A stretch of DNA of 64,000 nucleotides from Candidatus Gastranaerophilales bacterium (GTDB lineage: Bacteria > Cyanobacteriota > Vampirovibrionia > Gastranaerophilales > Gastranaerophilaceae). Positions within the stretch are counted from its first letter, which is position 1. Each line of letters opens with the position of its first letter. A model generated the notes under the pieces. It searched no databases. It worked only from the letters and a program-made list of their open reading frames with translations, and was not told the origin of the DNA. The position numbers were made by a program, and so were the translations under genes. Location of the stretch: positions 186,001 to 250,000 of the forward strand of contig CALVEH010000004.1 in the NCBI GenBank assembly GCA_944326545.1, written 5' to 3'. Of the stretch, positions 9,362-18,257 are shown one piece after another.

Positions 9362-10024
9362 ATGTTTAAAAAAATTGACAAAAGATATGTAGTTAGTGTT
9401 TTATCATTTCTTGTAAAATGGTTCTATGCATTTGAGAGCCTATTTTACAATTGTAAAAATATAAATTATCCTGAGCAAAAACCTGTTATTTTTGCTCTTT
9501 GGCACGCTCATCAATGTGCATTATATGCAAACAAAGATAGAGGAAGCCTCAATGTAATGATATCAAAATCTAACGATGGTGATATTATTGCTGCAGCTAC
9601 AGAGCACATGGGTATTAAAGTTGTCAGAGGTTCTCACAAAAGATCAGGTGCGTCTGCTTCTTTGGCGTTGATTGAAAAACTTGAACAGGGTGAAAGTGCA
9701 GCTATAACAATTGATGGACCAAGAGGGCCAAAAGGTAAAGTAAAAGACGGTGCTATCAATATTGCCAAACTTACTCAAATGCCAATTATTCCTATGACTT
9801 GGTATTCACCTTCAAAATGGCTTTTAAAATTTGACACTTGGGATGAGTTTCGTTTTCCGCTGTTGGGTGTAAAAACAGTTGCTGTGTATGGTGAGCCCAT
9901 TTATGTTCCGTCAGATTGTTCTAAAGAAGATATTGAAATGTATCGCCAGAAGCTTGAAACAGCATTAAATGATTTGTATAAATATGCTGAAGAAAATTTT
10001 GAAGATTTAATAAAAAATAATTAA
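9362..10024 (+). CDS. DUF374 lysophospholipid acyltransferase-like protein
   Basis: The 220-residue protein fits the DUF374 family, a branch of the LPLAT acyltransferases that in Gram-negative-type envelopes act on lipid A or phospholipid precursors. Evidence includes FALWHAHQ (44-51), an active-site-like His motif, ITIDGPRGPKGKVKDGAI around 119-136 and the hydrophobic N-terminal stretch around VSVLSFLVKWFYAF that would hold it at the inner membrane. It follows priA by 46 bases and may share its transcript; the ribosome binding site is weak. The exact acyl acceptor cannot be read from sequence. Confidence 0.85.
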   Translation: MFKKIDKRYVVSVLSFLVKWFYAFESLFYNCKNINYPEQKPVIFALWHAHQCALYANKDRGSLNVMISKSNDGDIIAAATEHMGIKVVRGSHKRSGASASLALIEKLEQGESAAITIDGPRGPKGKVKDGAINIAKLTQMPIIPMTWYSPSKWLLKFDTWDEFRFPLLGVKTVAVYGEPIYVPSDCSKEDIEMYRQKLETALNDLYKYAEENFEDLIKNN

Positions 10025-10097
10025 TTTTAATAGCAATTTTTTATACAATATTTCCTTTATATATACAGAGAGTATACATAATGGAGTTTGCCTAATA

Positions 10098-10853
10098 ATG
10101 GGTGACGGTTTTAGTAAAGTTACATTACCTGATTTTAGTTATATTACACCTGCTGATGCTACTTTTGTTAAAAGAAATTTTATAAGCCCTTTTGATGCTA
10201 AAAAGCTTGAACAAGCTATGGAAAGACATTTTAAAGAGGTAAATAATTACAGAGCAGAGTTAGCAGAACAAGAAAAAAAGTATAAATCTGTAGAAGATAT
10301 TATAACTAATGATGACGCTGCACCAAAAAATTTGGATAAACATAAAATGACTGAAATGATTATGGACGCGTCTACAGAAACAGGTGTTGATCCTGTTATA
10401 ATTGCTTGTATTGTTAAAAGAGAATCACACTTTAACCAAAATGTTGGTGTGAAATCAGGTTCTGGTTTAATGCAAGTTACATCATTACCATTAAAAGATA
10501 TGTACCAAAGACCTCAATTTTTTGATAAAAATCTTAAAAAATATGGTAGTTGGGAAAAAATTGTAGCAGCCAAGAAAAAAGACCCTTCACTAGATTTGGG
10601 TGGTTTTGGAGAAATGCTTTATAAATACGGTTCTCCTGAAAAGCTTTTAGCTGCAGCAAGAAAGGATCCACAGTTGAATTTAAAAGTTGGGTCATATCTT
10701 TTCAGAGCTTACTTAAACCATGCAGGTGGAAATCTTGAAAAGGCATTACAAAACTACAATGGCTCATCTCATAAGGTATTGTACGCAAAGGCTGTTAAAA
10801 CCTATATTAATGAAGCTAACAGCAAGAAAAACACTACAGAATTTACTGCGTAA
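10098..10853 (+). CDS. Lytic transglycosylase-like (SLT) protein with internal duplication
   Basis: The C-terminal half has the soluble lytic transglycosylase core: catalytic Glu109 in CIVKRESHF, GSGLMQVT (121-128) and the late YNGSS motif. These enzymes cleave peptidoglycan glycan strands. Between GLMQVT and the NLKVGSYLF helix lies an insertion of about 55 residues containing two similar units, KYGSWEKIVAAKKKDPSLDL and KYGSPEKLLAAARKDPQLNL, which I do not know from standard family members. There is no recognisable signal peptide; residues 1-80 are charged and coiled, so export might use another route, for example the flagellar apparatus. That last point is speculation. Confidence 0.8.
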   Translation: MGDGFSKVTLPDFSYITPADATFVKRNFISPFDAKKLEQAMERHFKEVNNYRAELAEQEKKYKSVEDIITNDDAAPKNLDKHKMTEMIMDASTETGVDPVIIACIVKRESHFNQNVGVKSGSGLMQVTSLPLKDMYQRPQFFDKNLKKYGSWEKIVAAKKKDPSLDLGGFGEMLYKYGSPEKLLAAARKDPQLNLKVGSYLFRAYLNHAGGNLEKALQNYNGSSHKVLYAKAVKTYINEANSKKNTTEFTA

Positions 10854-10886
10854 TGTGAATTCTATAGTGTTCATCAATTTCTTATA

Positions 10887-13800
10887 CTAATTTTCCTTTT
10901 TATGGCATTTTACACCACGTTTTGTTGCTTCGATTACTTCGTGGATGGTGTTGTCGAGCAATTCAAATTCTTTTTGTTTTTCTGGCGGTTGTTTTGCTCT
11001 CCATTCGTTAAGCATTTGCAAAAATTCATCTCGTTGAATAATGCACTCACCTGTGCCGACTCTTGAAGCATATTTTTTAACAAACTCTTTGTTAAAATCT
11101 TCGTAAACTTCTGTTATTGCGTCAGAAACAAGCTTAGCATTAGTAAGCATTACATCGATATCTTTGTTGAGGTTATCTTTATCTTTTTCAGAAATTACCC
11201 ACATACCGTTTATTGATTTTTTACCGAAATGTTTGCCTTGTCCCATTATACCTGCTGCTCTGGAAGCTGAATATGTTGCATTTTCCATATCGCAAGTAAT
11301 ACCCCAGCTTCCGTCTTGACCGTAGAAGTGTTTTTCACAAGAGTGTCCGCCAAAGTCTATGACTAAATCACTGAAAGTTTTTTCAAATGACCATTCGGGG
11401 TTGGTTTCGTCACTAAAGAATACGGCTCCGCCAAACCAACCTCTCGGGTCTAGTGTAATGAAGTTTACGGTATTGCCCATGTGGTCTAAGCGGCCCTCTT
11501 TTTTAGCCAATTCTTCCATAACGATTCCGTTTGTTGCATGTCCGCACTCATGAGAAGTTACTAATTCTTTTCTGGTTATCGGATCTTGTGCACTTGAAGG
11601 ACGGCCTGTTGTTAATTGCAGGTAGGCTTCTGTAAAGTCTGCTTTATCAGCTGCTTTGTGTTTTCTTTCTTTAGCTACACTTTTTGCCTTATCAAGAAGA
11701 GTTAAAATTTCTATATAAGAAGCTCTTTCACTCAACATATTGATATGGTCTTTGATTTTTTGTTGTTCTTTTTCGTCACCTGCAAGTTTTATACCTTGTT
11801 TTTTAATATAGTAGTTGATGATTTCTCCTCTTGCTTCTTGATTTCTTGCCGGAGATTCAACTGCTATTTTATCGTTAAACTTAAATGATTTTGATGTTGC
11901 ATTACCTATATATTCAGGGTTGCTCATAGAACCCATTACAACAATATTCATACCTTGTTCTTGAGCTTTGTTCATTTCTCTTATGAGCTGTGACATAGCT
12001 TTTTCGTGGTATTCTGAGAGGTTTTCTCCGTAAGAGAAATATTCAAAGTTTTCGATAAATAAAATCGCTGCTTTTTTAGGGTTAGTTTCAGCTTGAGCTT
12101 TTACCATACCAAAAAGCTTTTTCATAGAAGCTTCAGGGCTTAAGTTTCCGCCGCCAAAGAGGTCAACGTCTTTTGTACCAAAATCAACAGCGTTGATTTC
12201 TATATATGGAGCTTTAACTTCGCCCGCAATTGCTTGAGCTGTATACTTTCTGCCTGCGCCTACAGAACCGTCTTGAGAATATATTACAAAACCTTTTGTT
12301 CCGATAGATTTATCTTTAATTCTGTCAACAATAGATTGAGCTTCTTTTTTTGTTGCAGGAGAACCAACCATATCTTTGAGTTTTATTCCTGTATCAAAAA
12401 CTATTTTTACAGCGTTGTCGTTGTCAACAGGTTTAAAGATTTCTTTAGCTTCTTTTACGTATTCTTGAACATCAGTTAAGCTTATGTTTTGTTTGTCAAC
12501 GTAGTATGAAGAAACAAGTTCCATAACCTTTTGAGCTTTTTCAGGATAATTTCCGTTGAGTTGATTTGCAACTTCAACGCATTTTTCTATTGCAGGTTTA
12601 GAGAAATTCTTTTTAATTCTTTCTGTCAATGCAGGAACCTCTTTAAACGCCTTTTTTGCTTGGTCCATGTTCATTAATGGTAAAGAAATCTCGCCAAAAT
12701 CATCAAAATACCCGCCAAGATGTTCATCTGTGTTGTCTGAGTAGTATTTGTCTTTGTCTGCTACCATTACAAATTTTATGTTTTTTGGTGCGTTTGCAAA
12801 AGTCTCGATATTATATTCATCAATAGCAAGTCTGTTCAAATCAGAATCCATAATATCCATAACAATGATATAGTTATTGGCTTTATCTTTGCCGTATTCT
12901 TTTATTTTTGTTGCTGTATAGCCGTTGTCGATAAAGCCTTCGTTGTTGAGGTTTAGGATTTTTGTGTTGCTTTTATTGAGTTTTCCAAAACCGTCTTGGC
13001 TTTCATTAAATAAGTGCAAGAAACTGCTTACAAGGTGAGTTGGGTAAGAGTTTTTGTCGTGTAAGATTACCATGTTTGTACCTATGGCAAGGTTTTTCCA
13101 AATGTTTTTTGCTTTATCGTCATAGAATTTTAGGTGAGGACGTTTATTAAGCGGTCTTTTGTCGATGTATAAAGCGTCTTTCATTGTGTTTCTGAAAGGA
13201 AGAGTTATTTCTCTTTTCATAGAGTCGCTGTTTGGCATCATTGCCGCTGCAAAAAGTGTGCGGTCGTGCACGAGTCCGTCGCCTTCTGTTAAGCCGTCAT
13301 CAAGATCTGTTGAATTGTCTTGTATATAGATACTGTAAACGTCGTTTAAAAATTGTCTTGAAATAGGCATTTTAGAGCCGTTTTGCTTTGTTTTTGACTT
13401 AGGCATTTCCGATAATTTTTTGTCGAGAATTTTCATTTCTTCTTTTATTATCGGTTGCAATAAATCTCTTTTTTCTTTTTTCTTAAATATGTCTTTGCCC
13501 ATATCATCTTCTAAAAACATATAAGCATCATAGGCACTTTCATCAGAGTAGCTTATTTCACCTGAATTTAAGTCATTCATAAATTGATTAATTTGTTCAA
13601 GTTCTGCTCTTAAAACGTGAATTCTGTCAACTTCATTGTGACCGTATTTTTTAGCAATATTTTGAGCGTTTTCCAAAAGTTCTTGAGCAGGGTCATTGAG
13701 GTTGTTCATTATAATAGCTTCTTTATTTACCGCTGTTTTTTGTGCTGCACCAAAACTTACAAAATAACTTTGAAGTAAAGCAGAAGATGGCTTTGCCAGA

Positions 13801-13910
13801 TCTTGCGGTTCACTAGCTTTTGGTGTTTGTTCCTCTGTATTATTATTTTTTACTGATATTCTGTTTTGTATATTTTTTATATTAAAATTAGCATTGATTT
13901 TCTCAATCAT
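10887..13910 (-). CDS. Large FtsH-related metallopeptidase with degenerate AAA domain
   Basis: From the ATG at 13910 (ribosome binding site GAGAGG) the protein has 1007 residues. An upstream ATG at 13958 would add 16 but lacks this site. The C-terminal ~220 residues match the M41 peptidase of FtsH: HECGH at 787-791 as zinc site and a later ITCDMENAT, equivalent to the SNDL region whose Asp is the third zinc ligand. Ahead of it (about 540-720) is an AAA-like domain, but the Walker A is eroded (SQDGSVGAGRKYTAQ) and Walker B reads FIENFE instead of FIDEID. There are no membrane segments, and the long N-terminal region is unrecognised. A short VSFGA motif sits at 51-55. Probably a cytosolic protease or binding protein; not a normal FtsH. 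Confidence 0.75.
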   Translation of the reverse strand: MIEKINANFNIKNIQNRISVKNNNTEEQTPKASEPQDLAKPSSALLQSYFVSFGAAQKTAVNKEAIIMNNLNDPAQELLENAQNIAKKYGHNEVDRIHVLRAELEQINQFMNDLNSGEISYSDESAYDAYMFLEDDMGKDIFKKKEKRDLLQPIIKEEMKILDKKLSEMPKSKTKQNGSKMPISRQFLNDVYSIYIQDNSTDLDDGLTEGDGLVHDRTLFAAAMMPNSDSMKREITLPFRNTMKDALYIDKRPLNKRPHLKFYDDKAKNIWKNLAIGTNMVILHDKNSYPTHLVSSFLHLFNESQDGFGKLNKSNTKILNLNNEGFIDNGYTATKIKEYGKDKANNYIIVMDIMDSDLNRLAIDEYNIETFANAPKNIKFVMVADKDKYYSDNTDEHLGGYFDDFGEISLPLMNMDQAKKAFKEVPALTERIKKNFSKPAIEKCVEVANQLNGNYPEKAQKVMELVSSYYVDKQNISLTDVQEYVKEAKEIFKPVDNDNAVKIVFDTGIKLKDMVGSPATKKEAQSIVDRIKDKSIGTKGFVIYSQDGSVGAGRKYTAQAIAGEVKAPYIEINAVDFGTKDVDLFGGGNLSPEASMKKLFGMVKAQAETNPKKAAILFIENFEYFSYGENLSEYHEKAMSQLIREMNKAQEQGMNIVVMGSMSNPEYIGNATSKSFKFNDKIAVESPARNQEARGEIINYYIKKQGIKLAGDEKEQQKIKDHINMLSERASYIEILTLLDKAKSVAKERKHKAADKADFTEAYLQLTTGRPSSAQDPITRKELVTSHECGHATNGIVMEELAKKEGRLDHMGNTVNFITLDPRGWFGGAVFFSDETNPEWSFEKTFSDLVIDFGGHSCEKHFYGQDGSWGITCDMENATYSASRAAGIMGQGKHFGKKSINGMWVISEKDKDNLNKDIDVMLTNAKLVSDAITEVYEDFNKEFVKKYASRVGTGECIIQRDEFLQMLNEWRAKQPPEKQKEFELLDNTIHEVIEATKRGVKCHKKEN

Positions 13911-14058
13911 AATAACCCTCTCTGAATGTGTCGATGTAGTTGTAAAAATAACAAACAAAATTTTTTGTTATTATCGAGCCGAAATATTACAAACTTGATA
14001 CATTTTAATGTATTTATTTTATAATTAAATACAAGAGGAGCAACAATTAGGGATAATT

Positions 14059-15201
14059 ATGAAGATTTCGATTTTGGGTTCAACAGGTTCTATAGGCAGA
14101 CAGGCAGTAGAAGTTATTCAAAAAATGCCTGATTATTTTGAAGTTGTTTCAATCTGCGGTGGTGACAACATTGAAGAAATTAAAAAACAAATAAAACTGC
14201 TTAACCCCAAAAATGTTTGTGTAAAATCAGAACAAAACGCTCTACTTCTTCAAAAAGAATTTCCTAAAATAAATGTATTACACGGAGAACAAGGTCTTAT
14301 TGATGTTGCTTCTGATAAAACAAACGAAAGAATTTTAGTTTCGGTCTCAGGTAAAACAGGCTTAAAACCAACTCTCGCCGCTATAGAAAATAAAATAGAT
14401 GTTGCACTTGCTAATAAAGAAACTCTCGTTATGGCAGGTGATATCGTTATAGCAAGAGCGAAAGAAATGGGAGTAAAAATTCTCCCGGTAGATTCTGAGC
14501 ACGGAGCTATTCATCAATGTCTTTCTAACAGAGAAGAAGTAGAAAAACTTATTATTACAGCTTCGGGTGGGCCTTTTAGAAACAAAACAATTGAAGATAT
14601 TAAAAACGCCACGGTTGAAGAAACTCTCCATCACCCAAGATGGAATATGGGTAAAAAAATTACAATTGATTCTGCAACTTTGATGAACAAAGGTTTGGAA
14701 GTTATCGAAGCACACCATCTGTTTAATATGCCTTATGAAAAAATTCAAGTTGTTGTGCATCCGCAAAGTATTGTGCACAGCGCTGTTGAATATGTTGATG
14801 GCAGCGTTATTGCTCAGTTAGGTTTTCCTTCTATGCATATTCCTATTCAATATACTTTGACATATCCTTATCGTCACGAAGGTATTGAGACAAGAAGTTT
14901 TGATTTTATAAAAGCAGGAAGACTGGATTTTGAAGAACCTGATTTGGAAAAATTCCCTTGCCTAAAACTTGCATTCAAAGCAGGTGCTATGGGCGGTACA
15001 ATGCCTGTTGTGATGAATGCTGCCAACGAAGAAGCAGTGTTTATGTTTTTGGATGGAAGAATTTCGCTTTGGGAAATTTTTGAAATTACAAACAAAATAA
15101 TGAATGAACACGAAAATATTCAAAATCCGACAATCGAACAAATTCTTGAACAGGACATTTTGACACGCGAAAAAACAAAAAATCAACTGCAAAAAAAATA
15201 A
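14059..15201 (+). CDS. dxr: 1-deoxy-D-xylulose 5-phosphate reductoisomerase
   Basis: Dxr converts DXP to MEP with NADPH, the committed step of the non-mevalonate isoprenoid pathway. The 380-residue protein has the Rossmann motif GSTGSIGRQAVEVI near the N-terminus, ALANKETLVMAG, the metal/substrate site LPVDSEHGAIHQCL, SGGPFRNKT and the central HPRWNMGKKITIDSATLMNK region, all diagnostic. A clear GAGGAG-type ribosome binding site lies upstream. The presence of this pathway fits a cyanobacterial-lineage bacterium. The next gene starts 191 bases later and has its own long leader. Confidence 0.97.
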   Translation: MKISILGSTGSIGRQAVEVIQKMPDYFEVVSICGGDNIEEIKKQIKLLNPKNVCVKSEQNALLLQKEFPKINVLHGEQGLIDVASDKTNERILVSVSGKTGLKPTLAAIENKIDVALANKETLVMAGDIVIARAKEMGVKILPVDSEHGAIHQCLSNREEVEKLIITASGGPFRNKTIEDIKNATVEETLHHPRWNMGKKITIDSATLMNKGLEVIEAHHLFNMPYEKIQVVVHPQSIVHSAVEYVDGSVIAQLGFPSMHIPIQYTLTYPYRHEGIETRSFDFIKAGRLDFEEPDLEKFPCLKLAFKAGAMGGTMPVVMNAANEEAVFMFLDGRISLWEIFEITNKIMNEHENIQNPTIEQILEQDILTREKTKNQLQKK

Positions 15202-15392
15202 ATTTACAATGTAAAAATTGCTACATATTTTGAGATTTTTATACAAATTTTATGCTAAATTATACATAACTTAAGCCCCATTGGTAAGTTGAAAGAGATA
15301 AATTTTTATTTTAAGAGAAAGCTTTTGCTTGTTCGGATGCTCATCAGGGTTAAGGAATAGTTTATATTATTTAGTCAAGGAGATTTATTAAT

Positions 15393-16073
15393 ATGCCGAA
15401 TTATTTGACCAAAGAAGAAATCAAACAATGGAGAGGCTCTTTGGAAAAAATTACGTTGGAAGAATATGCTAAAAGATTAGGCAAAGTAATAAATGAGGAA
15501 AAAGAAACAAATGATATGGTGGATATGGTTTACAAACACCATTCATCAGAAGTGAGATACGTATCTAATGAAGATACAACTTCTTCTTCAAATAACTTTA
15601 AAGCAGAAAGAATCAGCTCACTTGCTCAACAATCATTTGAAAGAGAAAAAGAACTTAAACTTGAAAGAGATTTAAGAAAAGCAATAAATAAACCTAAAAC
15701 AGAAACAAAAACAGAAAAACCTGCTGCTAAAGCTGCAGAAACAAAAAAAGTAGTAGCGAAAGAAACAAAATCAGCAACTGCTAAATCAACTGCAAAATCA
15801 ACTAAAGCTGCTGTTAAACCTGCAGAACCTACAGCTTCTATCGTTCAACAAGAGGTTCTCGTTACTTTTAAAAAGAATCTTACTCCGCGTGAACAAGCTG
15901 TGTTTGAGCATTTCTTGAACAACAAAAATCAAATCGTTTATGCAAAAGAGCTTGCTCAAGTTTTGGATTTGCCTAGAGATTATGTGTACAAATACATCAA
16001 AAATCTCAGAGCTAAAATGAATGAAAATGCAATACAAAATGCTGACAATGGCGGATTCATTTTGAAAGTATAA
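15393..16073 (+). CDS. Winged-helix DNA-binding protein with Lys/Ala-rich linker
   Basis: Three parts are visible. Residues 1-100 are charged and helical with no known match (NYLTKEEIKQWRGSLEKITL). About 100-150 is a Lys/Ala/Thr-rich low-complexity linker resembling bacterial histone H1-like tails. The last ~70 residues look like an OmpR-type winged helix: LTPREQAVFEHFLNN, then ELAQVLDLPRDYVYKYIKNL and NGGFILKV. It therefore probably binds DNA, as a regulator or a nucleoid protein. There is no receiver domain or kinase partner beside it. The gene has a strong AAGGAG site, a ~190-base upstream gap with AT-rich promoter-like sequence, and a good terminator. Confidence 0.6.
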   Translation: MPNYLTKEEIKQWRGSLEKITLEEYAKRLGKVINEEKETNDMVDMVYKHHSSEVRYVSNEDTTSSSNNFKAERISSLAQQSFEREKELKLERDLRKAINKPKTETKTEKPAAKAAETKKVVAKETKSATAKSTAKSTKAAVKPAEPTASIVQQEVLVTFKKNLTPREQAVFEHFLNNKNQIVYAKELAQVLDLPRDYVYKYIKNLRAKMNENAIQNADNGGFILKV

Positions 16074-16088
16074 ACATTTAAAATATGA

Positions 16089-16122
16089 AAAAGACCTGCT
16101 GAACAAAAGCAGGTCTTTTTTT
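16089..16122 (+). terminator. Intrinsic terminator of winged-helix gene
   Basis: AAAGACCTGCT pairs with AGCAGGTCTTT around GAACAAA and is followed by T6; repeat family B begins a few bases later. Confidence 0.9.
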
Positions 16123-16129
16123 ATTTTTC

Positions 16130-16495
16130 ATAAGGTTTCAATATCTCGGCGAACTATGATAATTGAACAGCTAATCCATATATGACAAGTCCATTCGTGT
16201 TTTTTTATAAGGTTTCAATATCTTGGCGGACTATGATAATTAAACACCTCAATTATTAACATCAAGTCCATCTACGATTGTTTAGGGGCACAGCCCCTTC
16301 CGCTACTGAATGCTTGTATTAAAAGTATTTTTATAAGGTTTCAATATCTCGGCGAACTATGATAATTAAACACCTCAATTATTAACATCAAGTCCATCTA
16401 CGATTGTTTAGGGGCACAGCCCCTTCCGCTACTGAATGCTTGTATTAAAAGTATTTTTATAAGGTTTCAATATCTTGGCGGACTATGGCAAATCC
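16130..16495 (+). repeat. Family B tandem structured repeats (array B1)
   Basis: Four units start at 16130, 16207, 16333 and 16459. Lengths are 77, 126 and 126, with the last cut after ~37 bases where family C begins. Units open with ATAAGGTTTCAATATC and carry GGACT/AGTCC-type pairing arms; the 126-base units add AGGGGC-ACA-GCCCCT (16284-16298). The two long units are almost identical to each other. The array lies between converging genes. Confidence 0.9.
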
Positions 16496-16499
16496 CCTT

Positions 16500-16663
16500 C
16501 GTCATTCTGAGGGAACGTAGTGACCGAAGAATCGCAAGGACAATTGCATTACACAAATTCGTCATTCTGAGGGAGTGCAACGACCGAAGAATCTCACAAT
16601 CTTTGTCTATCACTCCAAACTTGTGAGATGTTTCGTCTTCGACTCAACATGACGAGGTCGTTA
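16500..16663 (+). repeat. Family C 'GTCATTCTGAGGGA' repeat
   Basis: Two copies of a CGTCATTCTGAGGGA...CCGAAGAATC unit followed by a CTCAACATGACG end that can pair with the CGTCATtcTGAG start. Similar 'GTCATTCTGAG...GAAGAATC' repeats are scattered in many unrelated bacterial genomes. It directly abuts a truncated family B unit and the 3' end of glgA. Confidence 0.8.
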
Positions 16664-16665
16664 TT

Positions 16666-18120
16666 TTACATCTCTATGCCGCAAGCTTCCTTATAAGCGT
16701 CAACATATTTTTGTGCGCTTTTGTCCCAACTGAAATCCGCATTCATTGCATTTTGAACAATTTGCGCCCAATCTTTTTTGTCTTTATAAATATCAAGAGC
16801 ATATCTTATACAATCCATCATAGAATATGGACAATAATTCCAGAACTTGAATCCGTCACCATTATCCATAGGATATCCTATGATAGTATCATCCAAACCA
16901 CCTGTAGCTCTAACTATAGGCGCAGTTCCATATTTTAATGCAATAAGCTGGCTCAGTCCGCAAGGTTCAAAAGCAGATGGCATCAAAAACATATCAGCTC
17001 CTGCATACATAAGGTTGCTTAACTGTGCACTAAACTCAATTTTTGCTCTTATATTAGAGCTTGTTTCACTCAAATAACGGAACATATCTTCGTAATGTTG
17101 TGCACCGGTGCCAAGGATTATAAACTGAGCATCAAGCTCTTTCATACTTTCACAAACAGGGCCGATTAATTCAAAGCCTTTTTGTTCAACAAGCCTTGAA
17201 ACTATTGCAATAAGCGGTTTATCTTTTACATAAGGCAAACCAAACTGCTCTAATACAGCTTTTTTATTTTCTTCCTTGTATTCGACGTGTTTTGCATCGT
17301 AATTTTTTGCTATAAATTTATCTGTTTGAGGGTTATAAACGCTATAATCAACACCGTTTAATATGCCCAAAAGTTTGTGTGCATTTTGATTCAAAGTCCA
17401 ATCAAGACCGTGACCGCCTTCAAAAGTTTTAATTTCATTTGCATAGTTTGGAGAAACTACAATTATTTTATCACTGTAATTAATGGCACCCTTCATCCAG
17501 TTGAGCATTCCAAAGTGTTCCAATCCCCAACAATTCCAAACATACTTGTGATCAAGCTGTGCAAAATAAAGTAAATCATCAAACCATTGACCTTGATATG
17601 CAATATTGTGGATGGAAAAGAAATTTTTAGTATCTTTAAAGAACGGGTCATCCTTATAATTAACTTTCATATAAACAGGAATCATCGCAGTATGCCAGTC
17701 GTTTGAATGTATAACGTCAGGTTTAAAATTCAAAAGTCTTGCATATTCTATAGATGCGTGTGAAAAAGCAATAAACCTTTCATGTTCGTATCTCGTATCT
17801 ATGTTTCTTGGATAAATTTCTTGAAACGGAGCAAAATATTTGCTGTTATCCAAAAAGAAAACATTAATATTTGTATCCGGCAACTTTGTCATCTTAAGGT
17901 TGAAATAATACTGACCATAGCTGTAATCTATTGTAAGTTTAGAATTGGGAACATCTACAATATTGTATTTAGCTTGATCAATACAGCCATGCAAAGGTGT
18001 AAAGATAGCTACTTCGTGTCCCATTTTTTCCAAAACCTTAGGCAAACTGCCCACAACATCAGCAAGACCTCCCACTTTTGAAAATGGTGCAACCTCAGCT
18101 GATACAAACATTATTTTCAT
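16666..18120 (-). CDS. glgA: Glycogen (starch) synthase
   Basis: GlgA adds glucose from ADP-glucose to the growing alpha-1,4-glucan. It is a GT-B enzyme of the GT5 family and has normal length (484). Diagnostic parts are the N-terminal substrate loop KVGGLADVVGSLP, HSNDWHTAMIP, the nucleotide-binding SRLVEQKGFELI and the C-terminal PSAFEPCGLSQLIALKYG. Start codon is the ATG before KIMFVSAEVAPFSK. No other glycogen genes are adjacent; the gene is transcribed alone and is flanked downstream by repeat families C and B. Glycogen storage is consistent with the glucokinase and sugar transporter found later in the window. Confidence 0.96.
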   Translation of the reverse strand: MKIMFVSAEVAPFSKVGGLADVVGSLPKVLEKMGHEVAIFTPLHGCIDQAKYNIVDVPNSKLTIDYSYGQYYFNLKMTKLPDTNINVFFLDNSKYFAPFQEIYPRNIDTRYEHERFIAFSHASIEYARLLNFKPDVIHSNDWHTAMIPVYMKVNYKDDPFFKDTKNFFSIHNIAYQGQWFDDLLYFAQLDHKYVWNCWGLEHFGMLNWMKGAINYSDKIIVVSPNYANEIKTFEGGHGLDWTLNQNAHKLLGILNGVDYSVYNPQTDKFIAKNYDAKHVEYKEENKKAVLEQFGLPYVKDKPLIAIVSRLVEQKGFELIGPVCESMKELDAQFIILGTGAQHYEDMFRYLSETSSNIRAKIEFSAQLSNLMYAGADMFLMPSAFEPCGLSQLIALKYGTAPIVRATGGLDDTIIGYPMDNGDGFKFWNYCPYSMMDCIRYALDIYKDKKDWAQIVQNAMNADFSWDKSAQKYVDAYKEACGIEM

Positions 18121-18202
18121 AACAAACCTCTACAAATCATTAATACTTTTTGCATAATAATTATAACATTGATATCACCTAAAATACAGAACTAAAGACA
18201 AC

Positions 18203-18238
18203 AAAAAAGCTGCCTTATTTCTAAAGCAGCTTTTTTAT
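18203..18238 (-). terminator. Intrinsic terminator of tuf
   Basis: AAAAAAGCTGC pairs with GCAGCTTTTTT around TTATTTCTAAA or a close variant, 20 bases beyond the tuf stop on the minus strand. Confidence 0.85.
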
Positions 18239-18257
18239 TAGTTATAAAATAAAATTA

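Noticed and set aside
10887-13910. Ordinary FtsH
   Set aside because: No membrane helices, eroded Walker motifs and more than 500 extra N-terminal residues.
16130-16495. REP/RAYT palindromes of the known type
   Set aside because: No GTAG-type 5' tetranucleotide or ~20-base REP layout and no RAYT gene in the window; a related single-strand mechanism remains possible.
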